NCBI GenBank assembly: GCA_946498245.1
Contig: CAMMNN010000028.1
Coordinates: 1 to 48,639 of the forward strand
DNA from: an uncultured Clostridium sp.
GTDB taxonomy: Bacteria; Bacillota; Clostridia; Lachnospirales; Lachnospiraceae
Direction of reading: 5' to 3'
DNA length: 48,639 nt
In this document: in pieces, positions 7,620-17,749 of the stretch
Layout of the letters: every line of letters starts with the position of its first letter
Numbering within the stretch: position 1 is the first letter of the stretch
Made by a program: the position numbers and the translations under genes
The notes under the pieces: model-generated
The model's input: only the letters and a program-made list of their open reading frames with translations
Told to the model about the DNA's origin: nothing
Databases searched by the model: none

Positions 7620-9044
7620 ATGAAAAAGAATTGGGAAGGACATCCCATTGCAAGCGTAGATCCCGGTTCCATTGCCGAAGAGCTGGAACTGGAGCCGGGA
7701 GACGTTCTTTTGTCCATTAACGGGCAGAAGGTGGAAGATGTCTTTGACTATCAATACTACGTAAACAGCAAATCCATGACCATGCTCATCCGCAAAGCAG
7801 ACGGGGAAGAATGGGAACTGGATATTGAAAACGACTACGAAGATTTGGGAATTAACTTTGAAAACAGCCTTATGAGCGACTATAAATCCTGCAGCAACCG
7901 GTGTATTTTCTGCTTTATTGACCAGATGCCGCCGGGAATGCGGGATACCCTGTATTTTAAAGACGACGATTCCAGGCTGTCGTTCCTTCAGGGAAATTAC
8001 ATTACCCTTACCAACATGAAGGAGAAAGACATTGACCGGATTATCCGCTTTAAGCTTTCTCCCATTAATATTTCCGTTCACACCACCAATCCGGAGCTGC
8101 GGTGCAAAATGCTTCACAACCGCTTTGCCGGACGGGCTTTAAAAATGATAGACCGGCTCTATGAGGCCGGGACCCCTATGAACGGCCAGATTGTGCTGTG
8201 CAAGGGAATCAATGACGGTAAAGAACTGGAACGGACCATCCGGGATCTGACGGGCTATCTGCCCTATATGGAGAGCGTGTCCATCGTCCCTGTGGGCCTC
8301 AGCCGGTTTCGGGAGGGCCTCTATCCCTTAGAACCCTTTACCAAAGAAGACGCCCTGGCGGTGTTAAAGCAGGTGGAGGACTGGCAGGAAACGCTGTACC
8401 GGGAGCATCAGACTCATTTTATTCACGCCAGCGACGAGTTTTATATTCTGGCGGAACGGGATTTGCCGGAAGAAGAGCGGTATGACGGTTATCCCCAGTT
8501 GGAAAACGGCGTTGGAATGCTGCGCCTCCTTACCAGCGAGGTGGAGGACGCCCTGGAAAATCTGCCGGAAAACCTTCCGGATACCGATAAAAAAGAACTT
8601 TCCATTGCCACAGGAAAGCTGGCGGCCCCCTTTATCCGCCGGTACGCGGATGAGATTGAGAAACGGTTTCCGGATCGCCGGATCCGCCTGTATGAGATCC
8701 GAAACGACTTTTTTGGAGAGCAGATTACCGTATCGGGCCTCATTACGGGCCAGGACATTATCGCCCAATTAAAGGGGAAAGACCTGGGAAGCTGCCTCCT
8801 TCTTCCCTGCAATATGTTCCGCAGCGGGGAGGAAACCTTCTTAGACGACCTGACCCGCCAGGACGTACAAAACGCTTTACAAGTACCGGTCCATATAGTA
8901 AAATCAAGCGGATACGATCTGGTAAAAGCCATTCTTTTGCCGGAATACGAAGAAGAAGCCCCTGCCTATCCGGGATACGAACCGGAACGGGTATTTGAAC
9001 ACCGTCCCGGAGACGGCCTTTCAGAAATGGGCTCAAGGGAATAA
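7620..9044 (+). CDS. DUF512 family radical-SAM-like protein with N-terminal PDZ-like domain
   Basis: This belongs to the conserved clostridial DUF512 family (putative radical SAM enzymes) whose reaction is unknown. The 474-residue protein begins with a PDZ-like segment (residues 8-68, [19 protein letters not shown]), then the iron-sulfur cysteines in [11 protein letters not shown] (C91, C95, C98; CX3CX2C spacing), a barrel part with [13 protein letters not shown], and the C-terminal DUF512 domain. The family commonly lies next to der, as here (32 bases upstream), which hints at a link to ribosome assembly or translation (inference). Its own promoter is visible. Confidence 0.88.
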   Translation: MKKNWEGHPIASVDPGSIAEELELEPGDVLLSINGQKVEDVFDYQYYVNSKSMTMLIRKADGEEWELDIENDYEDLGINFENSLMSDYKSCSNRCIFCFIDQMPPGMRDTLYFKDDDSRLSFLQGNYITLTNMKEKDIDRIIRFKLSPINISVHTTNPELRCKMLHNRFAGRALKMIDRLYEAGTPMNGQIVLCKGINDGKELERTIRDLTGYLPYMESVSIVPVGLSRFREGLYPLEPFTKEDALAVLKQVEDWQETLYREHQTHFIHASDEFYILAERDLPEEERYDGYPQLENGVGMLRLLTSEVEDALENLPENLPDTDKKELSIATGKLAAPFIRRYADEIEKRFPDRRIRLYEIRNDFFGEQITVSGLITGQDIIAQLKGKDLGSCLLLPCNMFRSGEETFLDDLTRQDVQNALQVPVHIVKSSGYDLVKAILLPEYEEEAPAYPGYEPERVFEHRPGDGLSEMGSRE

Positions 9045-9076
9045 GAGAATCAGCAAAAAGAAAACAGGAGAATCAT

Positions 9077-10405
9077 ATGAGTAAACCAGTAGTTGCAATC
9101 GTAGGACGCCCCAATGTAGGAAAATCTACATTATTTAACGTTCTGGCTGGAGAGGCAATTTCTATTGTAAAAGATACCCCCGGTGTTACCAGAGATCGGA
9201 TTTACGCCGACTGTACCTGGCTGGATATGAATTTTACCCTCATTGATACAGGAGGTATTGAGCCGGACAGCAAGGACATTATCCTGTCCCAAATGAGGGA
9301 GCAGGCGGAGATTGCTATAGAGACAGCGGATGTAATTATTTTTATTGTAGATGTGCGCCAGGGATTGGTAGATGCCGATTCCAAAGTGGCGGATATGTTA
9401 AGAAAGTCCAGAAAGCCAGTGGTTCTGGCAGTCAATAAGGTAGACAGTCTTCAAAAATACGGCAACGATATTTACGAGTTTTACAATCTGGGTATCGGCG
9501 ATCCCATTCCCGTGTCAGCGGCTTCCCGGCTGGGGATCGGCGATTTGCTGGACGAAGTTGCAAAGCATTTCAGCCCGGAGCAGTTAGTGGATGAGGAAGA
9601 CGACCGGCCGCGCATTGCTGTGGTAGGAAAGCCTAACGTGGGAAAATCTTCTTTAATAAATAAGCTGCTGGGGGAAAACCGGGTAATTGTCTCCGACATT
9701 GCCGGAACCACCAGAGATGCTGTGGATACGGAGATCGTCCACAACGGGACAGAATACGTCTTTATTGACACGGCGGGACTTAGAAGGAAAAGCAAAATCA
9801 AGGAAGATCTGGAACGATACAGCATTATCCGGACCGTAACAGCCGTGGAGAGGGCCGATGTGGTAATTGTAGTCATCGACGCAGTGGAAGGCGTTACGGA
9901 GCAGGATGCAAAAATCGCCGGAATCGCCCATGACAGGGGAAAGGGCGTTATTATCGCCGTAAATAAATGGGATGCCATTGAAAAGAACGATAAAACCATT
10001 TATGAATACACCAGAAAGATCAAAGAAGTACTTTCTTATATGCCTTATGCGGAATACCTTTTTATTTCCGCAGAGACGGGCCAGAGACTTGGAAAGCTCT
10101 TTGACTTAATCGATATGGTAAGGGAAAATCAGAACATGAGGGTCGCCACGGGAGTTCTCAATGAAATTATGACAGAGGCCGTGGCCATGCAGCAGCCGCC
10201 TTCTGACAAAGGAAAGCGCCTGAAACTGTATTATATGACCCAGGTAGCTGTAAAGCCGCCTACCTTTGTTGTCTTTGTAAATGATAAAGAGCTGATGCAT
10301 TTTTCTTATACCCGATACCTGGAAAATAAGATTCGGGAGGCCTTTGGCTTCCGGGGCACGGCTCTGAAATTTATTATAAGGGAACGAAAAGCAAAGGAGC
10401 AGTGA
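9077..10405 (+). CDS. der: Ribosome biogenesis GTPase Der (EngA)
   Basis: Der is the tandem-GTPase factor for 50S assembly. The 442-residue protein has two G domains: the first with [17 protein letters not shown] and NKVD, the second (from about residue 176) with [22 protein letters not shown] and NKWD, followed by the KH-like C-terminal domain ending in [10 protein letters not shown]. The ATG is preceded by ACAGGAGAATC. It ends three bases before plsY, giving a der-plsY-gpsA operon, a common clostridial order. Confidence 0.97.
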   Translation: MSKPVVAIVGRPNVGKSTLFNVLAGEAISIVKDTPGVTRDRIYADCTWLDMNFTLIDTGGIEPDSKDIILSQMREQAEIAIETADVIIFIVDVRQGLVDADSKVADMLRKSRKPVVLAVNKVDSLQKYGNDIYEFYNLGIGDPIPVSAASRLGIGDLLDEVAKHFSPEQLVDEEDDRPRIAVVGKPNVGKSSLINKLLGENRVIVSDIAGTTRDAVDTEIVHNGTEYVFIDTAGLRRKSKIKEDLERYSIIRTVTAVERADVVIVVIDAVEGVTEQDAKIAGIAHDRGKGVIIAVNKWDAIEKNDKTIYEYTRKIKEVLSYMPYAEYLFISAETGQRLGKLFDLIDMVRENQNMRVATGVLNEIMTEAVAMQQPPSDKGKRLKLYYMTQVAVKPPTFVVFVNDKELMHFSYTRYLENKIREAFGFRGTALKFIIRERKAKEQ

Positions 10406-10408
10406 TGT

Positions 10409-11083
10409 ATGGAGAGGGCAGTTTGTTTAGTAATCGGCTATGTATTTGGATTGTTTCAGACGGGTTACCTGTACGGGAAACTCCACGGGATTGACATCCG
10501 CAGCCAGGGAAGCGGAAATTCCGGAACCACCAACGCCTTGAGGGTAATGGGAAAAAAAGCGGGACTCATTGTTTTTGCAGGAGATTTCTTAAAAACCGTG
10601 ATTCCCTGCTTTCTGGTAAGGGCCTTTTTTGGGGACGGGGCCTTGTACACCCATGTGCTGGTGTTATATACCGGCTTTGGAGTTACCCTGGGGCACAATT
10701 TTCCTTTTTATTTGAAATTTAAAGGCGGCAAGGGCATTGCGGCCATGGCGGGGATCCTGGTGGCCAGTGATTGGCGGATCACTCTGGTCTGCCTGGTGGT
10801 TTTTGTGGCCTGCGTGGCCATTACCCGCTACGTTTCCCTGGGTTCTCTTTTGGTGGCAACGATTTTCTTTGCCATGACGGCCTATTTTGCCATGACGGGA
10901 AGCTACGGAACAGCCGTGGCCATGGATACTTCCGGCATGGCCTCCTTTAGCACGGCCCAGGTTCAGTGGGAGTGCTGTGCAGTGGCGGCAGTCATTTCCC
11001 TTATGGCCTTTTGGCGCCACAGGGCCAATATCGGCCGTTTAATCCACGGGACAGAAAATAAATTGGGAGCAAAGAAAGCATGA
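10409..11083 (+). CDS. plsY: Acyl-phosphate glycerol-3-phosphate acyltransferase PlsY
   Basis: PlsY transfers the acyl group of acyl-phosphate to glycerol 3-phosphate, the first membrane step of phospholipid synthesis. The 224-residue membrane protein shows the three family motifs: SGNSGTTNALRVMG near residue 34, the GGKGIAAMAG loop near residue 107, and the C-terminal HRANIGRLIHGTENKLG. Hydrophobic helices fit the usual topology. A GGAGCAG site precedes the start. Its last codons overlap the gpsA start (ATGA), which couples synthesis of the acceptor glycerol 3-phosphate to its use. Confidence 0.94.
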   Translation: MERAVCLVIGYVFGLFQTGYLYGKLHGIDIRSQGSGNSGTTNALRVMGKKAGLIVFAGDFLKTVIPCFLVRAFFGDGALYTHVLVLYTGFGVTLGHNFPFYLKFKGGKGIAAMAGILVASDWRITLVCLVVFVACVAITRYVSLGSLLVATIFFAMTAYFAMTGSYGTAVAMDTSGMASFSTAQVQWECCAVAAVISLMAFWRHRANIGRLIHGTENKLGAKKA

Positions 11084-12105
11084 AACAGGTTGGAATTATC
11101 GGTTCAGGAACATGGGGGACGGCCCTTGGGATCCTTTTGATACATAATGGAAACCAGGTTACCTTATGGTCCGCCTTTGAAAAAGAAGCAGAGGATATTC
11201 GTACAAAGAGAAAACACCGGAATCTTCCGGAGGCCGCCATTCCGGAATCTATGGAGATTACGGCGGATTTGGAGACAGCTATGGAAGGCAAAGATGTCCT
11301 GATTTTGGCGGTGCCTTCTATCTACGTCCGGGAAACCGCCCGGAAAATGGCTCCTTTCTGCAAAGAGGGGCAGATCGTGGTTAATGTTGCCAAAGGCATT
11401 GAGGAGAGTTCGTTATTGGTGCTTTCTCAGGTTATTGAAGAAGAGCTGCCTCAGGCCTGCGTTACAGTGCTTTCAGGCCCCAGCCACGCTGAGGAGGTCA
11501 GCCGTCTGCTGCCTACTACCTGCGTCGTAGGAGCCAAAAGCAGAAGGACGGCGGAGATTCTTCAGAAGCTTTTTATGAATGAGGCTTTCCGGGTTTATAC
11601 CAGCCCGGATATGATAGGAATCGAACTGGGAGCGGCCTTAAAAAATGTCATTGCCCTGGCGGCGGGCATTGCCGACGGCCTGGGATACGGCGACAACACC
11701 AAAGCGGCCCTCATTACCAGAGGCATTGCGGAGATTGGGCGTCTGGGGGCAGCCATGGGCGGAAAGCTCCAGACCTTTGCAGGACTTTCGGGAATCGGCG
11801 ATTTAATTGTTACCTGCGCCAGTATGCACAGCCGCAACCGGAGAGCAGGCATCCTCATTGGCCAGGGGCGTTCTATGGAAGAGGCCATGGAGGAAGTGAA
11901 AATGGTAGTGGAAGGCGTATATTCCGCCAAAGCGGCCTTGGCCCTTTCCAAACAGTACCAGATTCCCATGCCTATTGTTGAGCAGGTCAACGCCGTGCTC
12001 TTTGACGGAAAACCGGCGGCGGATGCTGTTCGGGACCTGATGCTTCGGGACCGCCAGATTGAAAATCCGGCCCTGGAATGGGAAGACGAGTCCGAAGAGA
12101 AATAA
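11080..12105 (+). CDS. gpsA: NAD(P)-dependent glycerol-3-phosphate dehydrogenase
   Basis: GpsA reduces dihydroxyacetone phosphate to sn-glycerol 3-phosphate. The 341-residue protein has the Rossmann motif IIGSGTWGTALG at residue 5, the VAKGIEE segment, LSGPSHAEEV, the catalytic lysine in GAALKNVIALAAG, and the C-terminal SRNRRAG. Length is normal. It overlaps plsY by four bases. About 80 bases after its stop comes the strong promoter of the liv operon; I see no clear terminator for gpsA. Confidence 0.96.
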   Translation: MKQVGIIGSGTWGTALGILLIHNGNQVTLWSAFEKEAEDIRTKRKHRNLPEAAIPESMEITADLETAMEGKDVLILAVPSIYVRETARKMAPFCKEGQIVVNVAKGIEESSLLVLSQVIEEELPQACVTVLSGPSHAEEVSRLLPTTCVVGAKSRRTAEILQKLFMNEAFRVYTSPDMIGIELGAALKNVIALAAGIADGLGYGDNTKAALITRGIAEIGRLGAAMGGKLQTFAGLSGIGDLIVTCASMHSRNRRAGILIGQGRSMEEAMEEVKMVVEGVYSAKAALALSKQYQIPMPIVEQVNAVLFDGKPAADAVRDLMLRDRQIENPALEWEDESEEK

Positions 12106-12187
12106 CCCTTTGGAATAAAACACATAATCATTTCTTATAATGACCTGTATTTTTCTGCGTAAATGGCAAAATAACTGTGAGAAACAG

Positions 12188-12216
12188 TTGACAAGCCAGA
12201 ACAGACTCACTATAAT
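12188..12216 (+). promoter_or_regulatory. Consensus sigma-A promoter of the liv operon
   Basis: TTGACA (12188-12193) and TATAAT (12211-12216) are both perfect and separated by the optimal 17 bases. The start would be near 12223, leaving a 150-base leader before livK. The leader has only short inverted repeats (for example CGGC-TGTA-GCCG), and no T-box or known riboswitch was recognised. Confidence 0.85.
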
Positions 12217-12372
12217 TTAAAAAAGCTTTCAAGCGACGGCTATACAGTGTCTGATGGGTAAAAACCGGCGGCTGTAGCCGTTTTCGCATTCCTGAATGTA
12301 CGTGAGGAACGCACAATGTCCGCGGATTTCTTCCGTATGCCAGGAACGCAGAAAGAAGAGGAGGAGATTATT

Positions 12373-13641
12373 ATGAAAAGAAAACTTTTAGGCCTTACCT
12401 TGGCCGCCGTTATGACGGCATCTCTGGCTGCCTGCGGCAGTTCTGACAGCGGAAGCACAACGGCTGCGTCAGAGACAACAACTGCGGCAGCGGCAGAAGA
12501 GGCTACGGAAGCTGCTGGCGATACCGAAGCGGCTGAAGCAGAAACCGGCGAAAGCGCTGCTCCCGCAGCAGACGGTTCTACATGGAAAATCGGCGCCATC
12601 GGCCCCTTAACCGGCGGTACCGCTATCTATGGTCAGGCCGTAGTAAACGGCGCAGAACTGGCTGTTAATGAAATCAATGCAGCCGGCGGCATCAACGGCT
12701 ATCAGATCGAGTACAACAGTTCAGACGACGAGAACGACCCGGAGAAGGCTGTCAATGCGTACAACAGTTTAAAAGACTGGGGAATGCAGATGCTTATCGG
12801 AACGACTACTTCTAATCCCTGTGTAGCAGTTGCCGACAAGACCATGGCTGACAATATGTTCCAGATTACTCCCTCCGGTTCCGCAGTAGAATGCGCTGCC
12901 AACCCCAACGTATTCCGTGTTTGCTTCTCTGACCCGGATCAGGGCGCCGCTTCCGCAAGATACATCGGCGAGCACAAGCTGGCAACCAAGGTTGCAGTTA
13001 TTTACGACAGCTCCGACGTATATTCCAGCGGTATCTACACCAAGTTCGCTCAGGAAGCAGAAAACCAGGGACTGGAAATCGTATCTGCAGAGGCATTTAC
13101 CGCAGACAGCAACAAAGACTTTACCACTCAGCTTCAGAAGGCAAAGGACTCAGGCGCAGAGCTGGTATTCCTGCCCTTCTACTACACCGAGGCTTCTCTG
13201 GTTCTGACCCAGGCCAACACCATGGGCTGGACTCCCATGTTCTTTGGCTGTGACGGTATGGACGGTATCTTAGGCGTTGAAAACTTCGATACCAGTCTGG
13301 CAGAAGGCCTGATGCTGCTGACTCCTTTCGCAGCAGACGCGACTGACGATTTAACCGTAAACTTCGTAACTTCTTATGAAGCAGCCTACGGCGGAACTCC
13401 CAACCAGTTTGCAGCAGACTCCTATGACGCTGTATATATTCTGAAGGCAGCCCTGGAAGACGCAAACGCAAATCCGGATATGAGCGTTTCCGACATCTGC
13501 GACAGCTTAAAGAGCTCCATGCTGAACGTTACCGTAGACGGCCTTACCGGCGCAGGCATGACCTGGACCGAAGACGGCGAGCCCAACAAAGCTCCTAAGG
13601 CTGTAAAGATTGAAAACGGCGCTTACGTTGCTATGGAATAA
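12373..13641 (+). CDS. livK: Branched-chain amino-acid ABC transporter, substrate-binding lipoprotein
   Basis: This is the extracellular receptor of a Liv-type transporter. The 422-residue product has a lipoprotein signal with lipobox LAAC (cysteine near residue 20), then an Ala/Thr/Glu-rich linker of about 45 residues, then a type I periplasmic-binding fold starting WKIGAIGPLTGGTAIYGQ and continuing ELAVNEINAAGGINGYQIE. The ATG at 373 follows GAAGAGGAGGAG; an upstream in-frame start adds 19 residues before the signal and is rejected. A hairpin separates it from livH, the usual way to obtain more receptor than permease. Substrate is inferred from the family only. Confidence 0.92.
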   Translation: MKRKLLGLTLAAVMTASLAACGSSDSGSTTAASETTTAAAAEEATEAAGDTEAAEAETGESAAPAADGSTWKIGAIGPLTGGTAIYGQAVVNGAELAVNEINAAGGINGYQIEYNSSDDENDPEKAVNAYNSLKDWGMQMLIGTTTSNPCVAVADKTMADNMFQITPSGSAVECAANPNVFRVCFSDPDQGAASARYIGEHKLATKVAVIYDSSDVYSSGIYTKFAQEAENQGLEIVSAEAFTADSNKDFTTQLQKAKDSGAELVFLPFYYTEASLVLTQANTMGWTPMFFGCDGMDGILGVENFDTSLAEGLMLLTPFAADATDDLTVNFVTSYEAAYGGTPNQFAADSYDAVYILKAALEDANANPDMSVSDICDSLKSSMLNVTVDGLTGAGMTWTEDGEPNKAPKAVKIENGAYVAME

Positions 13642-13672
13642 GCCAAAGCATAAAAGAGAAAAATGAACCCAC

Positions 13673-13703
13673 AGGAGGGTTGTCAAATGACAACCCTCCT
13701 CTT
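13673..13703 (+). terminator. Hairpin between livK and livH
   Basis: AGGAGGGTTGTC (13673-13684) pairs perfectly with GACAACCCTCCT (13689-13700) around AAAT. Only a weak T stretch follows. Its place suggests partial termination or 3'-end protection of livK mRNA. Confidence 0.6.
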
Positions 13704-13729
13704 GAGTATTAAAACAAGAGGTGCAACAG

Positions 13730-14611
13730 ATGAGTTTTATGTCCTTTCTAATCAGCGGAATCAGCCTGGGAAGTGTCTATGCAATTATTGCGCTGGGCTA
13801 CACAATGGTATATGGTATTGCGAAGATGCTGAACTTTGCGCATGGAGATATTATCATGGTAGGAGGTTACATGGTTTTCATTATTTCCAGTACCATGGGA
13901 CTGCCGCCGGCAGCAGGTATCTTAACAGCGGTAGTCGTATGTACAGTTCTGGGCGTGACTGTTGAGAGGGTGGCATACAGACCCTTGCGAAACGCCTCTC
14001 CTTTGGCTGTTTTGATTACGGCCATCGGCGTCAGCTATCTTCTGCAGAATCTGGCTCTCCTTCTTTTTGGGGCGGATACCAAGTCCTTTACGTCAGTAGT
14101 ATCCTCTGAGCCTTTAAAACTGGCAGGAGGACAGCTTTTGATTTCCGGAGAAACCATTGTAACCATTTTGACAGGAATCGTGGTAATGGTTTCTTTGACA
14201 CTGTTTATCAATAAAACCCGGACGGGTCAGGCGATGCTGGCGGTATCGGAAGACCGCGGAGCCGCTACTCTTATGGGAATTAATGTAAACAAAACCATAG
14301 CGGTTACCTTTGCTATCGGTTCCGCTTTGGCAGCAGTAGCAGCCGTATTATACTGCTCCGCCTATCCGGCGCTGACGTCCCAGACGGGAGCCATGCCGGG
14401 AATTAAAGCCTTTGTGGCGGCGGTATTCGGCGGGATTGGTTCCATTCCCGGGGCTATGATCGGAGGAATTTTGCTGGGAGTCATTGAAAATCTGTCTAAA
14501 GCCTATATTTCTTCCCAGCTTTCAGACGCTATCGTATTTTCTGTCCTGATTATTGTGCTGCTGGTTCGGCCTACAGGCATTATGGGCAGAAAAATCAGCG
14601 AAAAAGTCTGA
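13730..14611 (+). CDS. livH: Branched-chain amino-acid ABC transporter permease
   Basis: LivH is one of two membrane subunits of the transporter. The 293-residue protein is a multi-pass membrane protein with the family start SGISLGSVYAIIALGYTMVYG and the motif MLNFAHGDIIMVGGYM, plus the cytoplasmic loop ATLMGINVNKTIAVTFAIG that contacts the ATPases. The ATG at 13730 is preferred over the GTG at 13721 because AGAGGTG itself looks like the ribosome site. It is followed after 16 bases by livM. Confidence 0.93.
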   Translation: MSFMSFLISGISLGSVYAIIALGYTMVYGIAKMLNFAHGDIIMVGGYMVFIISSTMGLPPAAGILTAVVVCTVLGVTVERVAYRPLRNASPLAVLITAIGVSYLLQNLALLLFGADTKSFTSVVSSEPLKLAGGQLLISGETIVTILTGIVVMVSLTLFINKTRTGQAMLAVSEDRGAATLMGINVNKTIAVTFAIGSALAAVAAVLYCSAYPALTSQTGAMPGIKAFVAAVFGGIGSIPGAMIGGILLGVIENLSKAYISSQLSDAIVFSVLIIVLLVRPTGIMGRKISEKV

Positions 14612-14627
14612 TGGGAGGTATATGGTA

Positions 14628-15701
14628 ATGAAAATGACAAAAGCGAAATCAAATTTCTGGCGGGGCAGCGGCCTGACTTACGGGATGGTAATTCTGGCCT
14701 ACGTTCTGGTGGAAATCGCCCTGAAAACCGATCATATGTCCAGCTTAATGGAGGGACTTTTGGTGCCTCTGTGTACCTACTCCATTCTGGCTGTTTCTTT
14801 AAACCTGGTAGTAGGAATTTCCGGAGAGCTGAGTCTGGGCCATGCCGGCTTTATGTGCGTGGGAGCCTTTTCCGGCGCCCTGTTTTCTAAAATCATGAAA
14901 GGGGCTATAGATCCGACTCTCAGCCTGGTAATTGCCATTTTAATCGGAGCGGCTGTGGCGGCAGTATTCGGTATATTAATCGGAATCCCGGTGCTTCGCC
15001 TCCAGGGAGACTATCTGGCCATTGTAACTCTGGCTTTCGGAGAAATAATTAAAAACGTAATTAACGCCGTCTATCTGGGAATGGATTCGGAAGGATTTCA
15101 TTTTTCCATGAAAAATGAAATTGAACTGGGACTGGGAGACGGGGGAGTGACCCTGATTAAAGGCGCCCAGGGAATTACGGGAACGCCTCAGGCATCCAGC
15201 TTTACCATTGGAATCATTCTCCTTTTGATTACGCTGTTTATCGTAATGAATCTGGTAAATTCCAGAACCGGACGGGCTATTATGGCCATCCGCGACAACC
15301 GGATTGCGGCGGAGTCCGTAGGCTTAAATATTACGAAATATAAACTCTTAGCCTTTTCCGTATCTGCGGCCTTAGCCGGCGTGGCAGGCGTTCTTTACGC
15401 CCACAACCTTACGACTTTGGCGGCAACGCCTAAGGCCTTCGGCTATAATCAGTCCATTATGATATTAGTCTTTGTGGTACTGGGCGGCATCGGAAATATC
15501 CGGGGTTCCGTCATTGCGGCGGTTGTTCTGACTCTGCTGCCTGAGCTGTTAAGAGGACTCAACAATTACCGTATGCTGATTTATGCCATTGTTCTCATTG
15601 CCATTATGATCTGGAACTCCAGTCCTAAGGCTATCGAGTTCAGAGAGCGTATTACAGAGTCCTTTAAGGAAAAAAGACAGGCAAAGAAGGAGGTGCAGTA
15701 A
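14628..15701 (+). CDS. livM: Branched-chain amino-acid ABC transporter permease
   Basis: LivM is the second membrane subunit. The 357-residue product has about nine hydrophobic helices, the signature LSLGHAGFMCVGAFSGA, and the coupling-loop region AAESVGLNITKYKLLAFSVSAALAG (split here: AAESVGLNI, TKYKLLAF). The start at 14628 is chosen for its eight-base spacing from GGGAGGT; ATG at 14622 lies too close. Its TAA overlaps the livG start by one base. Confidence 0.92.
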   Translation: MKMTKAKSNFWRGSGLTYGMVILAYVLVEIALKTDHMSSLMEGLLVPLCTYSILAVSLNLVVGISGELSLGHAGFMCVGAFSGALFSKIMKGAIDPTLSLVIAILIGAAVAAVFGILIGIPVLRLQGDYLAIVTLAFGEIIKNVINAVYLGMDSEGFHFSMKNEIELGLGDGGVTLIKGAQGITGTPQASSFTIGIILLLITLFIVMNLVNSRTGRAIMAIRDNRIAAESVGLNITKYKLLAFSVSAALAGVAGVLYAHNLTTLAATPKAFGYNQSIMILVFVVLGGIGNIRGSVIAAVVLTLLPELLRGLNNYRMLIYAIVLIAIMIWNSSPKAIEFRERITESFKEKRQAKKEVQ

Positions 15702-16462
15702 TGGCGGCGATGCTGGAAGTTAGAAATCTGAGTATCTCCTTCGGCGGCTTAAAGGCAGTTGACGGATTCGACATTACCATTGAGAAGGGACAGCTCTACG
15801 GCCTCATCGGACCCAACGGAGCCGGAAAGACCACTATCTTTAACCTTCTTACGGGAGTATATAAACCCAATACGGGAAGTATTGTCCTGGACGGAAAAAA
15901 TATTACAGGCAAAAAGACCATTGAGATTAACCAGGCGGGGATTGCCAGAACCTTTCAGAATATCCGGCTTTTTAAAGAATTGACGGTTATGGAAAATGTA
16001 AAGGCTGGCCTTCACAACCATTATTCCTATTCTACTATTACAGGGATTCTGCGCCTTCCTAAATACTACAAAATGGAAAAGGCCATGAATGAGAAGGCTA
16101 TGGAACTGTTAAAGGTCTTTGGCCTGGAACATGAAGCCGATTATAAGGCGTCTAACCTTCCCTACGGTAAGCAGAGAAAACTGGAAATCGCCAGGGCTTT
16201 GGCTACGGAGCCTAAGCTCCTTTTGCTGGACGAGCCTGCGGCGGGCATGAACCCCAACGAAACGGCGGAATTAATGGATACCATCCGTTTCGTACAGAAA
16301 GAATTTCAAATGACCACTCTGCTCATTGAGCATGATATGAAGCTGGTATCGGGGATTTGTGAAAAGCTGACAGTGTTAAACTTTGGACAGGTTCTGGCCA
16401 GCGGCAATACATCAGAGGTACTGAACAATCCCCAGGTTATTACTGCGTATCTGGGAGAATAA
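15701..16462 (+). CDS. livG: Branched-chain amino-acid ABC transporter ATP-binding protein LivG
   Basis: LivG is one of the two ATPases that drive import. The 253-residue protein has Walker A GPNGAGKTT near residue 37, the signature YGKQRKLEIARALA in place of LSGGQ, Walker B LLLLDEPAAGMN, and the switch histidine in LLIEHDMKLV. The LivG-specific insert (TGILRLPKYYKMEK) is present. It overlaps livM in TAATG, with AAGGAGGTG upstream. Confidence 0.95.
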   Translation: MAAMLEVRNLSISFGGLKAVDGFDITIEKGQLYGLIGPNGAGKTTIFNLLTGVYKPNTGSIVLDGKNITGKKTIEINQAGIARTFQNIRLFKELTVMENVKAGLHNHYSYSTITGILRLPKYYKMEKAMNEKAMELLKVFGLEHEADYKASNLPYGKQRKLEIARALATEPKLLLLDEPAAGMNPNETAELMDTIRFVQKEFQMTTLLIEHDMKLVSGICEKLTVLNFGQVLASGNTSEVLNNPQVITAYLGE

Positions 16463-16476
16463 GGAGGAAACATACC

Positions 16477-17187
16477 ATGGCAATGCTGGAAGTAAAGAAT
16501 CTGGAGGTCTTCTACGGAGTCATCCAGGCCATAAAGGGGATTTCCTTCGATGTAAACCAGGGGGAAATTATCGCTCTCATTGGAGCCAACGGTGCAGGAA
16601 AAACCACCATTCTCCACACCATTACCGGTTTGGTGCCCTCCAAAGCCGGAACCATCCAATACGAAGGTGCGGATATAACAAAGGTACCGGGACACAAGCT
16701 GGTGCCTATGGGAATCGCCCATGTTCCGGAAGGACGGCGGGTTTTCGCCCAGCTTTCCGTTCTTCAAAATCTGAAGCTGGGAGCTTTTACCCGGAAAGAT
16801 AAGGCGGAGATCGAATCCAGCCTGAAGATGGTTTATGAACGCTTCCCCAGACTGGAGGAACGGAAAAACCAGATTGCGGGAACCTTATCCGGCGGCGAAC
16901 AGCAGATGTTAGCCATGGGCCGGGCTTTAATGAGCCACCCCAGGCTGATGGTAATGGACGAGCCGTCAATGGGTCTGTCGCCTATTTACGTCAATGAGAT
17001 TTTCGATATTATCCAGAAAATCAATAAGGACGGCGTAACCGTTCTCTTGGTAGAACAGAATGCAAAAAAAGCCCTTTCCATTGCCAACCGGGCATACGTT
17101 TTGGAAACAGGCAAAATCGTACTGCGGGGCGACGCCCACGAACTGATGAATAATGATCAGGTAAAGAAAGCCTATCTCAGTGAATAA
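16477..17187 (+). CDS. livF: Branched-chain amino-acid ABC transporter ATP-binding protein LivF
   Basis: LivF is the partner ATPase. The 236-residue protein has Walker A GANGAGKTT, the ABC signature LSGGEQQMLAMGRALM, Walker B LMVMDEPSMGLSP and LLVEQNAKKAL. The family segment VPEGRRVFAQLSVLQNL is intact. It has a perfect AAGGAGG site and closes the operon before an intrinsic terminator. Confidence 0.95.
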   Translation: MAMLEVKNLEVFYGVIQAIKGISFDVNQGEIIALIGANGAGKTTILHTITGLVPSKAGTIQYEGADITKVPGHKLVPMGIAHVPEGRRVFAQLSVLQNLKLGAFTRKDKAEIESSLKMVYERFPRLEERKNQIAGTLSGGEQQMLAMGRALMSHPRLMVMDEPSMGLSPIYVNEIFDIIQKINKDGVTVLLVEQNAKKALSIANRAYVLETGKIVLRGDAHELMNNDQVKKAYLSE

Positions 17188-17218
17188 TCAGCCAAGCTGC
17201 AGCATATTAACACAAAAG

Positions 17219-17242
17219 AGCCGGAATTTTCTGGCTTTTTTT
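17219..17242 (+). terminator. Intrinsic terminator of the liv operon
   Basis: AGCCGGA (17219-17225) pairs with TCTGGCT (17230-17236) with one G-U pair, followed by six further T residues. This is a standard intrinsic terminator shape. Confidence 0.8.
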
Positions 17243-17304
17243 GGATCATTGTGGTAATATGAAAGAAAAGGAGATCACATAAGGCAAAGGGGTGGATTCA
17301 TACT

Positions 17305-17739
17305 ATGCTGCAGAAGGCGATTGAGCTGGCGACAGCCGCGTTAAGCGGAATTACAGATGAAAACGGAAGACCTTACATTGAACACGCCATGAGGGTTATG
17401 GCAAAGATGGATACGGAAGAGGAGAAGGAAGTGGCAGTCCTCCATGATGTGGTGGAGGATACGGAAATGACCATCCGGGACATGGAATGCTACGGATTTT
17501 CCAGAGAGGTTTTAGACGGGGTAGAAATCCTCACCAAGAGAAAAGATATGACGTATTTCGATTATATTGACGACATTAGCTGCAGCGATCTGGCTACAAA
17601 GGTGAAAATTGCGGAAATCGAAGACAACAAAGACGTTTTCCGAGTCAATAAAATGTCCTTTAAGACCTATTCTTTAGAGGAACGGGCGGAAAAATCGCTG
17701 AGAATTTTGAAGGGTCAGTCCGGCAGCGGCGTAAAATAG
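17305..17739 (+). CDS. Small HD-domain phosphohydrolase (SpoT/RelA hydrolase-like)
   Basis: The 144-residue protein is a stand-alone HD domain resembling the hydrolase half of RelA/SpoT. Visible residues are H27 in YIEHAMRVM, H47-D48 in VAVLHDVVEDTEM, and the segment KVKIAEIEDNKDVF where SpoT has K-x-A-D-R-x-H-N. The first aspartate there is glutamate, so the metal site may be altered. Possible substrates are (p)ppGpp or other nucleotides; neither is shown. Start at 17305 follows AAAGGGGTGG. It lies 67 bases upstream of spoIVA with no terminator between, so read-through into spoIVA is possible. Confidence 0.75.
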   Translation: MLQKAIELATAALSGITDENGRPYIEHAMRVMAKMDTEEEKEVAVLHDVVEDTEMTIRDMECYGFSREVLDGVEILTKRKDMTYFDYIDDISCSDLATKVKIAEIEDNKDVFRVNKMSFKTYSLEERAEKSLRILKGQSGSGVK

Positions 17740-17749
17740 CGGATTGCCA

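Noticed and set aside
12224..12372. Riboswitch or T-box in the 150-base livK leader
   Set aside because: Only short inverted repeats and no known aptamer motif or T-run terminator.
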